Shown: positions 45,439 to 59,236, numbered from the stretch's first letter. The stretch: 64,000 nt of DNA from Nemopilema nomurai (GCA_003864495.1 ML133426.1:1116001-1180000); one strand, 5' to 3'. Program-made: numbers and translations. The notes: generated by a model not told the origin, from the sequence alone.

Positions 45439-47708
45439 TTAGTTCAAACTTTGCTTTTCTTGATTGACACAAACGGATACTGTTAATTGGTTATTGGCAT
45501 TATCTAAGTCTGGGCCTGTAATAAAAGTCGTGTTTTTTAATGCATTGCTCTGCCTCTGTCTTTGATGAGACTCGACAGTTCTCGAAAACACTTGATCAGT
45601 CGGGTGTACGTCAGGGCAGCGTCTGGGGTTCTGGAACTCCTTTCGTAGCTTATTCCTGGTGCTGTAGCGATCCATCATACTGTCTTCTGTCGTCGTGTCG
45701 TAGTTCTCATAAGCAAAGTTATTTATGCACAGCGGTCCCATGGGAATGGAGAAATCGGCAGGCTCGTTGAAGTCGTTCATGACCGTTGAATTCCCCACGG
45801 CGTGTGGCAGCTCAAATGCCTCGAACCACGATAGGCTGTTTTCGACATTGCTGTTCCAGTTTTGCGCCCTGGAATTAAAGAAGAATACAGTTACATTGAC
45901 AATTAGCTTCGAAATTTGCAAGAAATAAGCCTTGGACATTAATACCAAGCTTTTTCAGCAACAACGTCTAAATTCAAAATCACTCTAGTGATAACCTAAC
46001 TTTTTAAATTATTAGATATGTTCGTGGATTCAAGAGATTCGCAGGCTTCAGGCTGGCATTGCTTCGATTGCAGCCTTCTCACACTTTCTGATGATAAATA
46101 AACGTTATTAATCAAAGATCGTTAACAATATCTATCTCCCTTTGTTTATGTCTCTCTTCCAGGTAGACAAGATGGAACAAGAATGCTAGCTGTTGTTACA
46201 GATTTTAAAAGGATAAAATGTATTCGTCATCACCACCTTATACTTCTGTGCAACATTTTCGGTCTCTATATACTTTCGCCGCCCATCGTCAATTATCGTC
46301 AATCATAGTAAGAGGTCGGGTAGCAAATTCAAACACACCGTTTTTGTCGACTCTGCTTTTTCCAGAGGCAAATAAGAACAATGAGGGTGCCGATGACCAG
46401 GACAGTGATAATTGGAGTCAAAACTGTTACCATCCAGCCTCTACCTGGAAAGACAATTTGTTTCATTAGCTTGGCTTTTAAGTATAGCTTGTATTGCTAT
46501 TTAACTGCTCCGATCATATCAAAGATGGACAACAAGGTTTAAACTGAAGACTTCCTTCATATCCACAACCAATTGGATGCATTGACGCAACTTTTATCGC
46601 CATACGCTCTGTAATGACACGTTGAAATGGATTGGCACGCATTTTCGGCACGCATTTTCGGCACCAAACTTGGCGAGTGCTAGCTTTATATCAGGAAGAA
46701 GATCGCCACGCTTGTCTCAGCAAACGGCAAAAATGCGACTTGACTCACGTCAAATTAAATCAAAGAAGCGATGATCTGAAAGTTAAAAATGGTTCTTGGG
46801 CAATGCGCTCTCGGTTTGATGTCGAAATGGCGCCAGTTCTTCGATCCTCATCTTCAATTAATAGCTAGTTTCGAAGTTCTAAAATCATATGAAGCTATCA
46901 TTAGACTATTACGGAACAAGAAGAGACAAGTTAGTTAAAAACATTGCCAGTTAATTGTGTTGATAAAGCTTTTGCATCAAAGAAAGTCGTATTTGTCCGA
47001 TTTTCATGGTCTGGACTTGTGCTAACAAAATTAACAAACACGTCACTTCCTAGACAGGATGAGTTTTGGAAAATAAAACTTTTAAGTGCAGCTTAACGCC
47101 AATATTTTATGGAAAAAGGTACCACAACAGTCTAGTCTTTTTGCACATGCATAAATTAACTTTTCTTCAAGTAAGTCGCTTTATGTCGCGTTACATTTGC
47201 ATCTAATTGTATTTAGTTCGATGTGACAGGAGTCAAAACTTTGGAACTGACAAGACCTAGGCCTAGAAAAAGTCAAAGCATTCGAGCACTGGATGAAGTC
47301 AATTATGAAGCTAGAAATTTTGCATCATGATCAATCCCCAGCTAATCACCTGGATCTAATGCCAATGTTGTTAGTTTAGTCGTGTTTTTGACCTTCACTG
47401 AACTAAGCAGGCTTCCTATCGTGATCTGCGCGAAACTCTCTCCGAAAGCATTCACGTTACAACTTGATGTTGTGATGCTTATTGTACGCTGTACTGTTTT
47501 GACGCTCAGGTTGAAATGTCCCTTTGGACCTCTGGTGTTGGAAAATGTCTGCCAAAGTTCAGCTGTTTTCCCATTTTGGTCTCGGCCTTGCATAGGAGCA
47601 AAAGACGGCATAATAGATGTTGGTTTGTCCTCCAGTTTCCTCACAAAAGAAAAACTTCTTGAAAAATGTGGCCAGATTGTGCTTTGGTGGTCATTTTCGG
47701 ATATCCGG
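45439..47708 (-). CDS. 3' part of a single-pass membrane protein, family unknown
   Basis: Three exons chain with consistent phases: 47708-47350 (119 codons), 46444-46339 and 45868-45439 (stop). The 47.5 kb exon is Ser/Thr-rich with one Cys and looks extracellular. The middle exon encodes a transmembrane helix (MVTVLTPIITVLVIGTLIVL) followed by a basic stop-transfer stretch KKQSRQKR. The last exon is a 142-residue cytoplasmic tail with tyrosines in NFAYENY and DRYSTRN. The order suggests a type I receptor or adhesion molecule. The first visible exon begins in mid-codon after an acceptor, so more exons lie upstream, and I could not find them. I do not recognise the family. Confidence 0.6.
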
Positions 47709-48073
47709 CTGGAAGTGGGATGAATCATAGTTTTTTGTAGCCTAATATGTAGTTTGCTTTTGGAGCTTTTTCTGTTTGTTAAATATCAAGCCTCTCAGCA
47801 AAGCGCCAATTTAACATACTCCACACCTAAAGGAAGAATGTTAATCATTATAATAAGTCAAATCTGCAAAAGAAGTTTACTTTTGTAAATTTTCCCAATT
47901 GAAACCAAAGTTGTACTTCAAAACATGTTGGTTCTAAGGACATTGATATGCATTTCTTCATTTTTAACTTAATTAGCCACTGCAGCAGTAAGTTGGCACT
48001 ATGAGGGATTGGAAGGCCTTTAAACCTTTTTATTGTTCAAAAGTCCGAAGTATTTTGAATAACCCTTTGGGTT

Positions 48074-48532
48074 TCAGAGCTGATTAATGCCGCAGTAGTA
48101 AGTCTGGTACGGAACATTTGCTGCTTGGAGGGTCTCGTATCCTTGTGATAATGCAGGTATTGTTTTCTGGTATGCATTGGGACTAGCATACACGATAACT
48201 GTATCTAGGTCTTCGTTTTCTCCAGCATAATGCGATAACATGTAATATCTAAGCATCTGCAAGATATTAGGAATCGCCATTTGCACCAATGTGTTGGTAA
48301 TATGCCATTTTCCTGCTAAAGTGATGCACAGCGAAGAGGCCTTAATTGTTTGATCACTCAAGCTTGACTGGATGCATTCATCAGCGCCCGTTCAGCACTC
48401 CTGGAGCACAAAACTTACGATTAATACAAGGCTGACCAAAAAGTGTGATTTAAACAGTGCTAACCCATCACGGCCTTGCTTGAAAGTCGGCGATTCCAGC
48501 TTTTTGATGCCCGGCAGCTCTGAGTGAAGCAT
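48074..48532 (-). CDS. Small possible secreted protein; 51-nt intron or in-frame TGA
   Basis: From ATG 48532 one frame runs MLHSELPGIKKLESP..., through a hydrophobic stretch (HFLVSLVLIVSFVLQEC), to a TGA at 48394-48392, and then continues without interruption for 105 more codons to a TGA stop at 48076-48074. Immediately before the in-frame TGA lies a perfect donor (GTAAGT at 48418) and 51 bases later an acceptor (ATCCAG, 48368), with a branch-like CTGAT between. Removing these 51 bases deletes the stop in frame and gives 135 residues. Reading through would give 152 residues with a better signal peptide and a Cys next to the TGA. The product has several Cys and no recognised domain. It may also be a pseudogene or chance. 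Confidence 0.3.
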
Positions 48533-51500
48533 GCAGTCGGTCCAATTGACCTGCTTGGGCTTCCCGAGATTTCATGAATCTTTAATCACCTAGCTTCAGC
48601 GCTGTACAGAACTCTGCCCAATGGCCTAACGAGCTGTTAACTTAGGACCACTGTCTGCTGCCTTCTAGTTTAAAGGCAAAAGCAGTGTTTGCAATTGACT
48701 CCGTGTAAACCTACTTGTTTTTATTCAGCAAGGTTGTAAACGCTGTTTGTTGTTGTCCAGTCAACACGTGATGAAGTATGACTTGTGATATGTAGTCGGC
48801 TGTTCTCTTCGATTTTTTGTGAATATCATCGATGCATGGCGAGCTTTGATGTCAGCTTCTGTCAATAATAAGACGATCAAAGACTTGCCCAGTGTCATTA
48901 GAATTTTTAAAGCCCGTTTTAGTCTCCTTCTTTATCGTTTTCTTTCCTTGTCTTCATTCCTCGCACATGCAGCTCCCATTTTCGTCTGTTTTCAAAACAG
49001 CACCTGCGCATCCAATGAAAAGACTATTCTTTGCATTCGCTTCCTTGGTTATGTATCCATGAAGCACACAAGCTGCAGCTTGCGTCAAAGGACTCTTCAG
49101 CTGACTCATTAATTGTTTTTTTGCAAACGATTGGCCTTTCAAAACAACATGGAAAATATTTGACACGAAGATCAGAAGCTTGCAAACTTTACCGGCTTTA
49201 TTGCAGTAGAATAAAAAGTCAATCAACCGCATTCATGTTGATAATGCAGATTCTCTATCGCCTACACTACAATAATATAATATACATTATATGTTAAAGA
49301 TTAACCCACGCATGTATGAGAAATACAAAAGCTGTCTAGCCTATTAAAACAGGAGCAACAACAACTTATGGGGGATATTTAAGCTCCCCAGTTACTAATT
49401 CCTCCAAGAATGATGGATTACCTTGAAATAAACAGCAAAGTAGCAAAAATCACGTTCGCATTTATCAATGTAAATCTAACAAGCCTACAATTCCTCTTCT
49501 TAACTGTACCGTCTATGGTTTTAAGCCCATTGACCAGCAAAAATAAGAGCAAAACTTTGGTTTTAATTCAGCTCAAGCTGATCGAACAATAACCATGCAT
49601 GTGGCACACGCAGCGCCTTCAATCAAGTAATCACTTCAATACGTATAGTTATAGCGAACTAATTTCCCGAGCAACAAGCCGCGGCTTTTTAACTACATGA
49701 AAGTCACTTAAAGCAACGGAATGATGCAACACAAAAAAGATTTCCACTGCACAGAAGACTATTTGGAGGGTTTACGAAACAGTTGACCCGCTTGGAACTG
49801 TCAGCTCCGGACTTAAGTCCGGCAGAACAGAGCAGCGTCAGAAAATATTGCAAACTATTGAGGAACTTGCTTGAAACACGTGGATCTATGGTTTTTGGAT
49901 CGTTTGATATCTGGCTTAAATGGAATCTGAAATCAAGTTTTAGTCATGGATAAGGGAAATTACAATGATAATTAGACAACTTTGTTTTGCTGAGAAGCAT
50001 TCCCTCGGCATTGCTTGGAATTTTGCAAGTGAATCTTGTCACTCGATTATTTTGTTGCAGGTGCTTGGAAGTATTACATACAGAATTTAATTGATAAACG
50101 GTAGGAAGCCTAATTTCCTCAAATCAGATCGACTCGGCACAAATCAGAAAGGCAAAGAAAATGATAACATATTATGATAAATGCAACTAATATCCTTTTT
50201 CTTAATTTAGAGGGAAATAGCTTGTCAGAATATTTTGTTCGTTTCGCGTTTGCTAAGAAGTAAGATATGCGGGAAATTAGAGATAGGAGGTGTACTTTTT
50301 TCAAATCAGGTTGATTAAAAACAGATTGATTCAAAGCTGAAAGATAAACAAGGTGATTAAAATATACGATCATGCAACTAATTGTGCTTAACCTGGAAGA
50401 TGAAATGAGGTGCTGAATCACACTGGCAGTAATCCAATCTAGAGGCTTTTCTCAAACTTGAGCCGCAGCTTTGCCGCTGCGCAGGATTTCGCTCTAATAA
50501 ATCAGGATCACCTGTGCTAAGAAATGAGGACCACCTGTGCGAAGGCTGTTTGCCAAAACGATTGGATATCTGTGGCATCATTTCAGTCACACTGGCTGGT
50601 CCCTATCCATCTCAAACAATTTTAGGCTTTTTACTTGCCTGAAAACTTGGGCGTCGACAAGTGGGTTGGAGAGCAGAAGCGCCGACAAGACTCAATATCT
50701 AGAAGAGGGCGGCAATTGATTTGAATGTTCAGTGTTTGGTTAGTCAGTCAATATTATCCCCCCTTGAACTTTTAAAGGAAAAAATTAAAGGAATTAAAAA
50801 GGATTGAATATAGGGGTGATGACTGTTTCCCTGTGTTTTCCTCTCCCCGGTGCTTCTGTTTTAGAGAAGGGGGTCTTCCACTACGTGTAGGTATGATGTT
50901 CAACTAGCATTACGATGCAGTGCACTGCTAATGGAACAACTGCAATATTCTATGCATTCTAGCGGAGTCTAGTTCAAGGTACTGGGATGATCTCAAAGGG
51001 CTACGAAGCAGAAAGAGCCTGGAGCGGAGTAGCAAGAGCCTGGGGCGGAGTAGAAAGAAATATCACTCTCTTTTGATGACACTGACAGGACCTGGAAAAT
51101 GTTGCTGCAAAGCATGATGGGAAATTCAAAAATGGTCTGACTTGCTTCCTAGACCATTACAAAGCAGAAAAGCCAAACCATATCTTAAGCAAGGCAGGAA
51201 ACTGGTAAGTGCTTCTACACTTAATGACTATGGCTGGAAGCTTGCAGGCAGTAAAAGCGCGAAATCACCTAATCCCACCTAATTGTTGAGCGCGCCTTCA
51301 GCGTCAACACTGGCTAAGCTATTTTCTGCGTCGAATTTTCTGTCCACTATCCTTGCACGTGTTGCCTGATATTCACGGAATAAAAGCGTGGCGACTTCCG
51401 GATGACAATGCTCACGTGGTGACCTCGGTATAGGTTGTGTGGATTTTGCTTGGCAAGAAATGGCCTAACCAAAACGTAGCTAGGGAAATTCTATTGACGA

Positions 51501-54100
51501 AGAAGCCGCATGATCAATTGACGTAGCCGGGAATAGCGCATGCTCAGCCAAAGCTCTAACTAGCAAGAAAATATGAATGAAGCCAATTATATCTCAATTA
51601 AATCTTTCGTCTTTTTTGTCTCCAATCTCCTCTTTAAACTTTTATGCAAATGACAACGTAAATTCACTAAGATTTTTCACAGTAGCGGTGATGCTTTGAC
51701 GATCAAGACGAAACTTTAAACTTGAGGTCAAAGAGGAGATTTAAGTTGTGCTAAACTTCAACAAATAAATTGCGAGATAATTGAAAGATTGAGAGAGAAG
51801 TGATGGTATTATCAAAAGAAAATCCAAGCAAGTTGTCGGTTCTACTACATTTGGCGCCGATTTGTGGAAAGAGTAATTGAACTTGTATGTTTCTTGTGGA
51901 TTAATTTCCTGATTATTGTGAGAGTCTTTCTAGCACATTACTCACTCTTGCCACATTATCCTTTGATATGCAGCACGTACTAGAGATAGCGGCTCCAGTG
52001 TGAAGACCCGCGCGTTCACAGGACTGCTGCGGGCACAGGCGCTGCATAAGAGAATCAGAGGCTTGATGTAGACACGGTACCCTGAAGCGATCCTGTCAAG
52101 GCTAGAGCCTTGTCAATTTTCATGCCTCTTCGTGGGTTTTGATGACACGTCATTTGCTCTAAGACACGTAATGATGATGGAAGCTTCTTTACTACCTAGT
52201 ATGTTGGCATTGATATCTGATAGCTATATCAAGTGGTATCCACTAACAGCATGTTGAAAAGGCTTGTGATCTTGTTAAGGTGACGTAGAACAAGCTTTGT
52301 ATTTGTGGTAATGCAGTTAATTGGAAATTATACAGATGACTGAAAAGCATGCGTCAATACACAAGTGAAGAATAGTCCTTCTAGGGCAAAACATAAAACA
52401 AAGTTCATGTTCTACATTAGCAGTTTCCCAACCGCAATCATCAGCAAATCATCAACGTAAAGCCAAAAGCTTACAATGCTTTCCATGTATGTCATCCAAT
52501 GCCACTGTAAAAAGAACGCCAGCCAGCGCTAACGATACACATATGATACGAAGATCATTTTTAAGTGCAAATTGTAAAAACAGTGATGTTGATGGAAGAT
52601 TTTCCCGGTAGCGCGAAGGGATGAAATGGAGCCTACATTGAAATGAATTGAAGCCTTCATCCCTTGAAGGTCACTGTGTAGTAGTAGAAAAGGCGACAGG
52701 AACACCAATTTGGGTACATTAATTTAGAATAACAGAACTTTACTTTAAAGACATACGTATAGTCTACCTACCTATTAATAAACTTTATAAGATTCACTGA
52801 CACAAATTCGCTTTTTACAGACAAAAGCAGGGCCAGGGCTCTAAAAGCCTTCATTTTTTATGGTCAAGCAAAATTTAATGAAGCAACAAATGAAGTTATA
52901 TTCAACCTTGGCTAATAGTAACGCTTAAAACACAAAACGATTGCTGTTAAAGATTAAATTCCTGATCTTATGCTGTGGTAAGTAATTATTAATGGGATTT
53001 TGTTAACTGCTCGGAAAATTAATTGCATCTGGCAATTGCGTACTTTTTGCAAATGACCGTCTTTACTCTTGACTCTTGACGCGTGCTTTACTCTTGACCG
53101 TCTGCCGGCCACCAATTTGAAACGGGAGCAAAATTTTAGGCCATTGTGGAATCATATCTGCAGAGCCTGTCGTCAAGCGTGTCCACGTGACAACGCCCGC
53201 GTCTCCTATGCTATTGGTTGCTAGTCAAAAGGGTGTATCTTCAGTGCATTTCACATACAACGTACTGTATTCATTTTATTATACGTTGAGAGCAAAAGCA
53301 AAATGGCAAGTGCTCACAAAAGGGTGCTCAGTTATCGGCTTTACGCAGCCGGACACCCTATGTTTCCGATGATGCTGTTAAGAGCACAACGAAACCTAAA
53401 CGTTAAAGAGGAATGAAGGTTCAGGCGTGATGTTATCTCAGCCAAACTGGCGAATTCTTGTTCATCTTTAAAAGCGTTATCGTACAAATGAGAATCAGTT
53501 ACTTTAAACTTCAGAATATGTCATTGCTATATCCTCAGGGCACAAATATTTATAATTTTTTGCGTCTGCGAAGGAGAAGCGGCTGATTTTTTTGATTTCT
53601 TCCAGCCTAATGGAACTATTAATGGATGTCTTAGAAATTGTCTGTGGTTTATGGAGAAGTCTGGTCTGATTGTATCAACCATAAAAATAATTAGGGGAGG
53701 GAAAAGGTAAATAAAATTGTTTAGCAGGCAATACGCGTAACAAAATTGCTTATGAATTTGTGTGTGTTGTACAAACAGATCCTTTCCTCCAAACCAGGTG
53801 AAAACCTGCCTCTCAAATACTAGAACATATTAATATTGAGAGTAGCATATAATTAAAATCTATTTCGTGGTTCGGCTTCAAAAAAGTTCTTAACAACAGA
53901 GGAATTACCAGAAGCCTGATGGGCCAGAAGAAAAGGCAAATTTCTATGCGCGGGTATTTGTTTGTAGATGACAGAGTTGATAAAGTAAGGGGTGAAGCAA
54001 AGCCAAGGCTTTTGAACTAAGTTAATCTTGACAAAAACTTAAGACGGAGCAATGTAACTGATTCCTAAACCCTTATCCCGATTAACATAAGTTTAGTCTG
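48533..54100. other. Long gene-poor stretch
   Basis: No gene that I can support. Small features only: a 21-bp direct repeat (AGAGCCTGGAGCGGAGTAG type, two copies) at 51013-51053. Several 60-100 codon open frames (48954-49232 minus, 50378-50590 minus) lack splice or family support. Confidence 0.35.
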
Positions 54101-57100
54101 TTATTCAGTGACAGTCTTCTGGACCGTTGATGACGTAGGCATGACACTGGACTCCCATCCTGGCCTCACGGAGCTCTGCTTGAACACTTTGCCAATAAAG
54201 GGTAACTCGAGGTTCCGCCTGAACTTCGCATGCAGGAACGAGTAAATGATAGGGTTGATCAAGGTCGACATCTTGGCGAAAATGGCGGACACGGTTCCCA
54301 GGTGTTTTGGCACAGACGACACGTGCTTGAAGTAGGCCGCCCAGAAGGAGATGACGGTGTAGGGCGTCCAGGAGGCGACGAAGGCAGTGGACATGACAAT
54401 GGCTAGCTTCGTGTGTCGCTTCTCGGCACGCACGGTCTCCATCATGGCTTCCATTTGCATGCCGGCCATTTCGATGGCACGCTTCTGCATCTGACGGAGC
54501 TCCCTCTTGACACCGATGAAGGCAAACAGCATGATCCCCACTGGCAGCACGTAGCAGAAGACGTACAAGGCAGCGACGTAGCTCTGGTCACTGGCAGACT
54601 TACCGTTCCAGTTAATGGAACATCGCAGGTTGTCGTCCTCCAGTGCGTAGCTGGACCAGCCACAAAATGGAACGACCGCCCAGAACAGTGAAAAGAGCCA
54701 CGGGAAGGCGTTCGATGCCACCACCATCTTCTGGTTTCCATGGTACACTGTTGAGAAGTAGGGCTTGCAGATCGAGATGTAGAGGTCAAAGGCGACAACT
54801 GCCAGGTAGTTTATAGACACCAGTCCAAGAAATGTTATGAAGAACCCGGAGGCCTACAAAGGAAGGGCAAGCGTTTAGCACGGGCTATGCAGATATTTGG
54901 GTGCTTCGATTACTAGGATGCTTTCACAAGAAAGGGCAAGGTACAAACATAATTTTGAAAAAAGCTTCGACATTGCGTCAAAGGTTTTTTAAACTCTCTT
55001 ACTAGTTACTACAACGATTTCCTACTGGCAATGGAGGCTCGAAGTCTCCCTGGTCTTACAGAGGACGCGAAGTGTCCAGTTAACGGCTTTAACAAAAACG
55101 TTTTGGAGTTTCCACAGGAATTCCTGCATTAAAAGCGGTTTCTTGTGCTTCAGAACTGTGGTATTTTTGAAACATGAAACCAAACATGAAAGGTTCTCAA
55201 AATTCTGTTTTTCTTCAGTTAACTGTGCTGCATGTCACTTTTTAAAAGCAGGCTATAAAAGGAGCGCTTCTACCCCAACCCCCCTCCCGTTTCCTCATAA
55301 ATAAATGAATTGCATAGTCAATAGAGACATCATAGTTGCTTCACATTGCTTTTGTGGCGGGGCAGCATGAGCAGAGGCGGGTTAGGAATCAGTGTAGGAG
55401 GACTAAATTTGTATTAATTAGCATAATAATTATCACGTTAACCTCGTTTCCACCCCAATGTTGGTGGAGACAAAATAAGAAAATCGTCAAATGGAGGTAT
55501 TTGTTGCCGAAAATGTTTATTCGAAGTTTTGCGGCCCCTTGCTTGTAAAAAGCATATTTAGCTAATTTTTTTCTAATTTGGAAAATGAATTGTATAACTC
55601 GAACCAGAAACTGGGGGCTCACTTCTTGGTGTCCAAGCTTAAAGATCATATGCGACCATATAGCAGACTGCACTTAAAGGAACTTTTCTTTTGTCAATAA
55701 TTTCGAGAAAGCCGATTTGAGTGGCACTTCGAAACGGGAGGCTTAGACCTTCCATTACATGACCCGACTTCCCGATGTAATGATTCCAGAAGGTTTTAAA
55801 CTTTAAATGAGACCAAGCAGGGGGTTCATTTAGGCCTTTCCTGGTATACCAAAATATGCTTCCTGGCCTCCGTACTTTCGGTATCTAATGCAAAAATGCA
55901 ACATTACACTTTAAGTTACTCTCCGCTTTCATAGTTGTTTATTGGACGGGTGTTTCTATGTATAAAAGGGCGTTGGTCACGTTAACAGCAAAAGAAGAGG
56001 GCGTGGCTACCAAAAAAATTTTTGATTTGTGATTCATATCGCTCTAGACCTCCGTCTTTTTACTCATTTACAACCGTCAAAAAATATCCTGAATCCGCTC
56101 CTGTGTCTACATGCCTGAGTTGAGACCTTGGCTATTCGATGGATGTGAAGTTTTGTGACGTTTGATAACGTAGGTTCTACAGTGTTATTGACTTAGAGAA
56201 TGATATCTCAACACTTGATCATTAGTTGTCGCCAGTTGCGAACTGGACCATCGGGTAACGAGGGAAGTTCTCGATGGGCACTGGCCAAGGAAGAATTTTA
56301 AATATTAATATTAATATAAAATCTTAAATCTTGAAATATTGCAGTTCTGCGTCCGTTACCCGGGAAAGGCATCTAGAGCGATATGAATCAAGAGAAAGAG
56401 AGTTATATCGCATTCATTTACCAAGCATTTCGAGGCAAGAAGTTCAAAAGTTATCTCTTGAGAAGAAGCTCGTAAGAATTTTCTAGGCAAAGTGGCCTTT
56501 CATTGAGCATTTATAGGCTTAACAGCACAATGATATCATGTCAAATCATTGGCATATCCACTGAATGAAATATACGCAATGAGGAAGACAGAAAATACGT
56601 GCGCCAGAGGAAGGTCTTTGGCTTACCCGCATGGGACTTAATCATCATTGGTGAACGAGTCAAGTGACTCTCTCGGGAGCATTTCTAAAAGGCCCGTCCA
56701 ATGAAAATCTCTTGAAGATTACTTTTTGGGGAAACTCTCTTTGTTCACAATTTATGGTGACTACGCGTAAATTCTTTGGCGATGTAAGCACTTTGAACAC
56801 GAAGACCTCCCCATGAAAGTAAACATGACGAGGTCTCCTTTGAAATAAAGCAAAAATTCTTATGTGTTCCTTCCATTCAAAAGAACTTTATGTCGGAGAG
56901 AATGAATATAAAAACATGTTGCATTGAATGGCTGAGCAGAAAACAAGAAGAGATCTCATCACAAATCATAAGATTCTTCACTAAATACAAGATACCAACA
57001 GCAAATTGGGTTCCACCAATGGACTTTGGTCCGGGGACATAATTTCACTGGTAATTTGTTTATGAGTGGAAAACAGCCCATAACAAACAGTTGAATGTGT

Positions 57101-59194
57101 TGAATGTCCAGGGTACGGTAGCGGAACACAGGAAAGAGCAGGGAATATTTCGAATCGGTTCGCTTTCGACTGATGTCTAAATGAGCAGCCATAACATTCA
57201 TCTCGTCCACAATCGAACAAACGATATCAGTTTCACTCATTCTCATATTCAAAGCACTTAGTGTCTATAATTTTGACAAATATCTCAAATGAGACGATTA
57301 AATACAATGAAACATCTTTTCCTACGCACGCCTAAACGAATGCAAGAAGATATGCTTAGAAGCTTGGTTCTCTTGCGTCAAACAGGTCTTTATTCATAGG
57401 GAAAAAGGCTACTTTCGAATCCCAGTAAAGAGCAGTAGTCGCAAAACTATGAATATTACAAACAAAAAACCAGTAAGGATAATGAGAATGGTAATTTCGA
57501 CTTGTCACCGCTCGCTTTGATGGTACTGACTTTGCATTTATTGGATATGCTTAAGCCTTTGTCGAAACTAAGTACTTTGAAATGTAATCTTTTCCAAGTG
57601 CAGTTTAGAGGTAATCCGTTAAAAATTATAGAAAGTTTTAAGAACGTATTCCGTTTTAGTATAAGGACTACGCAATATTGTAGATTGGTTCCTTCTTAGC
57701 GCCTTCGTTCTTTAAGGTCATCTTTTCACCAGAGTTTGTCTCTATAAAGTATCCATGTTTAAAAAGAGAAGATTTCCTAGGTGTTCGTTAAAGAGTTCTA
57801 GAGCTTTACACAGCTTAAAACCATTCTAAATCATCAGTGATAGCCAATTCTAATTCGGTCTGTTGAATTAATTTTCTACTTATTATATTCTTATATCATA
57901 AGCATCGTAGCTACGTCTGTTGTGAGATTATATCATAACTTCATATGCGTAGCTACGTCTATTGTGAGATTATAGTCTTTGCAATTTTTTGGCAAAATGG
58001 CTTTGATGAGAACTCCGTTCCACAATTAACCTTCTTTATGGGCAACAGATTTGCAGCCTGTGAAACATGGAAAAGGCTGGATAAAAATCAACCGTTCTTT
58101 GCAATGCCAGAAACAGACGACAATCTAATGAAGGATATTAACTCTGAAAGTGGAATATTCAGTAAATGGCTAGAAATGGTTAATGAATGTATAATTTTTT
58201 CTTTCAGCTACAAAACGTTCGATGCCATTTCGGCAGAGCTATACCTGTCTATTGTGCATAGAACACGATGGGCGTAAGTTGTCGGTCTAAGTTTTACACT
58301 TAGTGCGTTCGCTAGAGCACAGGCGGTAAGGAATGTTTAAACAGTGTTCCAATGTTCACCAAACTGGCAAAGATCAGATAACTGCAAAATTCCAAGTAAA
58401 TTGACAAAAGGAGAAGCAAAATTTTTCCAGACCTGATTAAAACGAAGTTGATTCAAGCAATGCTTTTCTTGAGGCTTGCCTGTCCTTCATTTGAATAACC
58501 CTCTACCCAAGGTTTGCATCCCTGATTTTCCCTTGAGCTTTAAAGCTTAGCGAGGTACAAACTTTACTTAGACTTTACTAAACTTTGTTTTTACTTCACA
58601 CTGAGGTGCAATTCCAACTTTTTAAACAAAGATTTGCTTTGCTCAGGGTTTCAACATCAATAAACTTGGTAGCTTTCGTTCTCCATGGAAATAAATTTAA
58701 CTTGGCAAAAACGCCTTTGTGCATCAATTTAGCTTCTTCTAAGATAATCGTTAAATTTAATATGGACAAATGAGTCGGTTTGTGACATGTAGAGAACATG
58801 GCATGCTCCATAGCAATGCATGCAGGTGCCGAAGACTGTGAACTGCATTCCTTGTTTCGTTATGCAATGTGTCAATAACAAAAACAATCAAAGATATTTA
58901 CTTCATAGCTGCACGAAAAGAAAAGCAGTGAAGCTGAATAAAACTACCATAGTATGAGGCTTCTACCTTGCATGATGCTTCGCTGAACTTCCAATAGCCG
59001 TGTTGCGAGGAGTAGATCTCAAGCGGGTAGCCTAGTAGACATTGGAGAATGTCGCTGATGGCCATTCCTACCATCAAGATGTCCTTAAACGTTAGCTGGC
59101 TCTTGATCTTGGCAAAAGTGTAAAGAACAATTGCATTCAGCATAACAGCAAATACATCAGTGATGCTTAATGTGACCACGGTTATGGCAGACAT
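54101..59194 (-). CDS. Cnidarian opsin (class A GPCR with retinal-binding lysine), two exons
   Basis: Exon 1 is 59194-58967 (TM1 to the start of TM3), exon 2 54853-54101; both are phase 0, total 326 residues. Opsins bind retinal through a TM7 lysine: here Lys270 in FAKMSTLINPIIY. The conserved disulfide pair is Cys75-Cys154. The bovine Glu113 counterion position is Ser78, but Glu148 aligns with bovine Glu181 (GWSSYALEDD), the counterion of many non-vertebrate opsins. The D/ERY motif reads DLY (residues 99-101), so the near-invariant Arg3.50 is Leu. The tripeptide after NPxxY is HAK. The tail ends STVQKTVTE. An N1.50 (MLNAIVLY), D2.50 (AISDILQ) and TM6 SWTP are present. The N-terminus before TM1 is very short. 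The 4.1-kb intron contains no supported gene. Subclass (cnidops or anthozoan-specific opsin) needs a tree. Confidence 0.9.
54854..58966 (-). other. Opsin intron
   Basis: 4.1 kb, AT-rich. It contains a 30-odd bp direct duplication near 57907-57975 (GTAGCTACGTCT[G/A]TTGTGAGATTATA twice) and a plus-strand TATAAAAGG at 55960 with no gene apparent behind it. Open frames at 56959-57252 (minus) and 57945-58277 (plus) are not supported by family or by matching exons. Confidence 0.4.
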
Positions 59195-59236
59195 GCCTGC
59201 AGCTGAGAAGAAGGACTGCCGTCACAGATCCAACTT

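Noticed and set aside
45540..45928. Plus-strand frames opposite the 45.4 kb exon
   Set aside because: They are shadows; the minus frame is phased with a transmembrane exon through consensus splice sites.
48954..49232. 92-codon minus-strand frame ending GSCMCEE
   Set aside because: A Cys-bearing end looked interesting, but there is no donor, no partner exon and no known family.
57945..58277. 110-codon plus-strand frame in the opsin intron, with a good donor at 58274 and an acceptor at 58206
   Set aside because: No recognisable family, and the candidate downstream exon at 59303 does not fit its phase. Left as unproven.
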